Notes under the pieces: model-generated
Told to the model about the DNA's origin: nothing
What the model saw: the letters and a program-made list of their open reading frames with translations, nothing else
Databases searched by the model: none
Assembly: GCA_964565715.1 (NCBI GenBank)
Contig: CAZMGG010000216.1
Location: 1 to 6,049, forward strand
From: CAZMGG01 sp964565715
GTDB taxonomy: Bacteria > Planctomycetota > UBA1135 > UBA2386
DNA: 6,049 nucleotides
Direction: 5' to 3'
Translations under genes and position numbers: made by a program
Shown here: positions 5,274 to 6,049 of the stretch, piece by piece
How positions within the stretch are numbered: the first letter of the stretch is position 1
How the letters are laid out: every line of letters begins with the position of its first letter

Positions 5274-5305
5274 CGATCGACACATCGATCAGCTGTTATC
5301 GATCG
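5274..5305. repeat. Cluster of CGATC motifs upstream of the LysR gene
   Basis: CGATC occurs at 5274, 5286 and 5300. This creates nested symmetry: GATCGA-CACA-TCGATC (5275-5290), outer arms CGATCGA (5274-5280) and TCGATCG (5299-5305), and a direct repeat ATCGATC at 5284 and 5298, 14 nt apart. The patch is A/T-richer than its surroundings and lies between the HEAT gene stop and the LysR-box palindrome, so it probably holds promoter or extra operator elements. No confident -10/-35 pair was found. Confidence 0.35.
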
Positions 5306-5338
5306 CCGAAGGCTGTGGAGAGCAGCCCTGCCTTGCCG

Positions 5339-6049
5339 TCAGCGGCCCGGATCAGGTCGAAGACGCTCCCGGCGTTGGTTGGCGGACTCGAGGGCACGCA
5401 TGGCTCGCCGGATCACGGCCCTGACCTGCGGATCCTCGTCGACCACTCGCTTCTCGAGGAACGGATACGCCGGCCATGCATCCTCGCCCATCAGTTCCAG
5501 GCCATAGGCCGCCATCGAACGGATGGACGGATCGGGTTCCTCCAGCAATCGGATGTTCGCGTCGACGGCGAGAACCACGTCGCCGCACACGAGGTACAGG
5601 GCTCGGGCAGCCCAGGCCCGCACCCGCGGGCTCGCGTCGCCCAGGCAGGCCTTCAGACGCGCATGACATGAGCCTGCCGCCGGTCCAATCATCAGCACGG
5701 CGCAGACCGCGGCCTCGCGAGCCTCTGGAGCCGGGTCCGCCAGGGCCTCGAGCAGCGGCGGAACCAGCACGCCCACTTTCCTGGCAATGACCCCGCCAGC
5801 ATCCGCGTCCCGATCGAGGGCTGCCAGCGACGCCGCACGCCCTGGTGGGCGCCAGAGCGAACTCCAGGCCTCGCGGTCGTGGAACAGGCTCGCCAAGGCA
5901 AGACAGGCGACGACCCGCTCCTCCACGGATCCCAGCCGCATCTGCTCCAGCCACTCATCGCACGACCGGCCTTGATAGGTCCATTCGCCGGCGTCGATGG
6001 GCGAGGACGCAGAGGCTGTCGCTTCTGCCGACGGAACCTGGCTCGGACC
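5339..6049 (-). CDS. HEAT-repeat protein, N-terminus outside the window
   Basis: The frame ending with TGA at 5339 is open back to the right edge: 236 codons visible, no start required inside the window. The ATG at 5941 is internal, because the residues before it are plausible coding sequence (DAGEWTYQGRSCDEWLEQMR). The visible chain begins with a Ser/Ala-rich stretch (1-17), then the Y-Q-G-R...W segment (25-33) that often heads bacterial HEAT-repeat proteins. Helical repeats follow with the X-D-P-X-X-R pattern: LADPAPEAREAAVCAVLMIG (103-122), LGDASPRVRAWAARAL (136-151), LEEPDPSIRSMAAYGLELMG (169-188) and DEDPQVRAVIRRAMRAL near 204-220. HEAT repeats form curved superhelices for protein-protein binding; no catalytic motif is visible and no specific role can be given. 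The upstream part could hold a signal peptide or other domain. It is co-oriented with the LysR gene across a 97-nt gap, so it is probably a separate unit. Confidence 0.78.
   Translation of the reverse strand, partial: GPSQVPSAEATASASSPIDAGEWTYQGRSCDEWLEQMRLGSVEERVVACLALASLFHDREAWSSLWRPPGRAASLAALDRDADAGGVIARKVGVLVPPLLEALADPAPEAREAAVCAVLMIGPAAGSCHARLKACLGDASPRVRAWAARALYLVCGDVVLAVDANIRLLEEPDPSIRSMAAYGLELMGEDAWPAYPFLEKRVVDEDPQVRAVIRRAMRALESANQRRERLRPDPGR

Noticed and set aside
5266..5424. Short plus-strand frame starting at ATG 5266, divergent from LysR
   Set aside because: It would make a natural divergent target for the LysR box, but it has no ribosome site, runs antisense into the HEAT-repeat gene and shows no recognisable domain.

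Overview
The window is strongly G+C-rich, and nearly every codon in the confident genes ends in G or C. An MCE-type lipid transport system with a periplasm-facing MCE protein implies a diderm (Gram-negative) bacterium. The genus cannot be read from the sequence. High-GC Proteobacteria, Myxococcota, Planctomycetota or a similar group would all fit, and I do not commit to one. All genes are compact, and no gene-free stretch reaches 300 bases. I see no rRNA, tRNA, CRISPR array, insertion sequence or prophage gene.

Left half (1-3456, all minus strand): one apparent four-gene operon, read right to left. It encodes a two-CBS-domain protein with a Lys/Ala-rich tail (2833-3456), a STAS-MlaE fusion permease (1680-2798), an MlaF-type ATPase (922-1686) and an MCE/MlaD-PqiB-type substrate-binding protein (1-925, cut by the window edge). 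The last three overlap by a few bases and together are the core of an ABC transporter that moves phospholipid or another hydrophobic substrate between inner membrane and periplasm. The permease starts with TTG, has no visible Shine-Dalgarno sequence, and lies directly behind a perfect 8-bp inverted repeat that fills the gap after the CBS gene.

Middle (3457-4350): a 166-bp divergent intergenic region with short inverted repeats separates the operon from a plus-strand type II toxin-antitoxin pair. This is a Phd/YefM-fold antitoxin (3623-3919) and a VapC-like PIN-domain ribonuclease (3916-4350) joined by an ATGA overlap.

Right half (4351-6049, minus strand): a LysR-family regulator converges on the toxin so tightly that the two stop codons abut (TGA|TCA). 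A 17-bp GC-rich palindrome lies just inside its 3' end. Upstream of the regulator is a 97-bp gap holding a perfect 15-bp palindrome with the T-N11-A form of a LysR-type operator, plus a cluster of CGATC motifs. Beyond it is a HEAT-repeat protein whose reading frame stays open to the right edge, so its N-terminus is outside the window.

The gene families are all known. The least ordinary parts are the CBS protein heading a lipid-transport operon, the structured TTG-start junction behind it, and the zero-spacing convergent junction. I found no clear case of an undescribed system.
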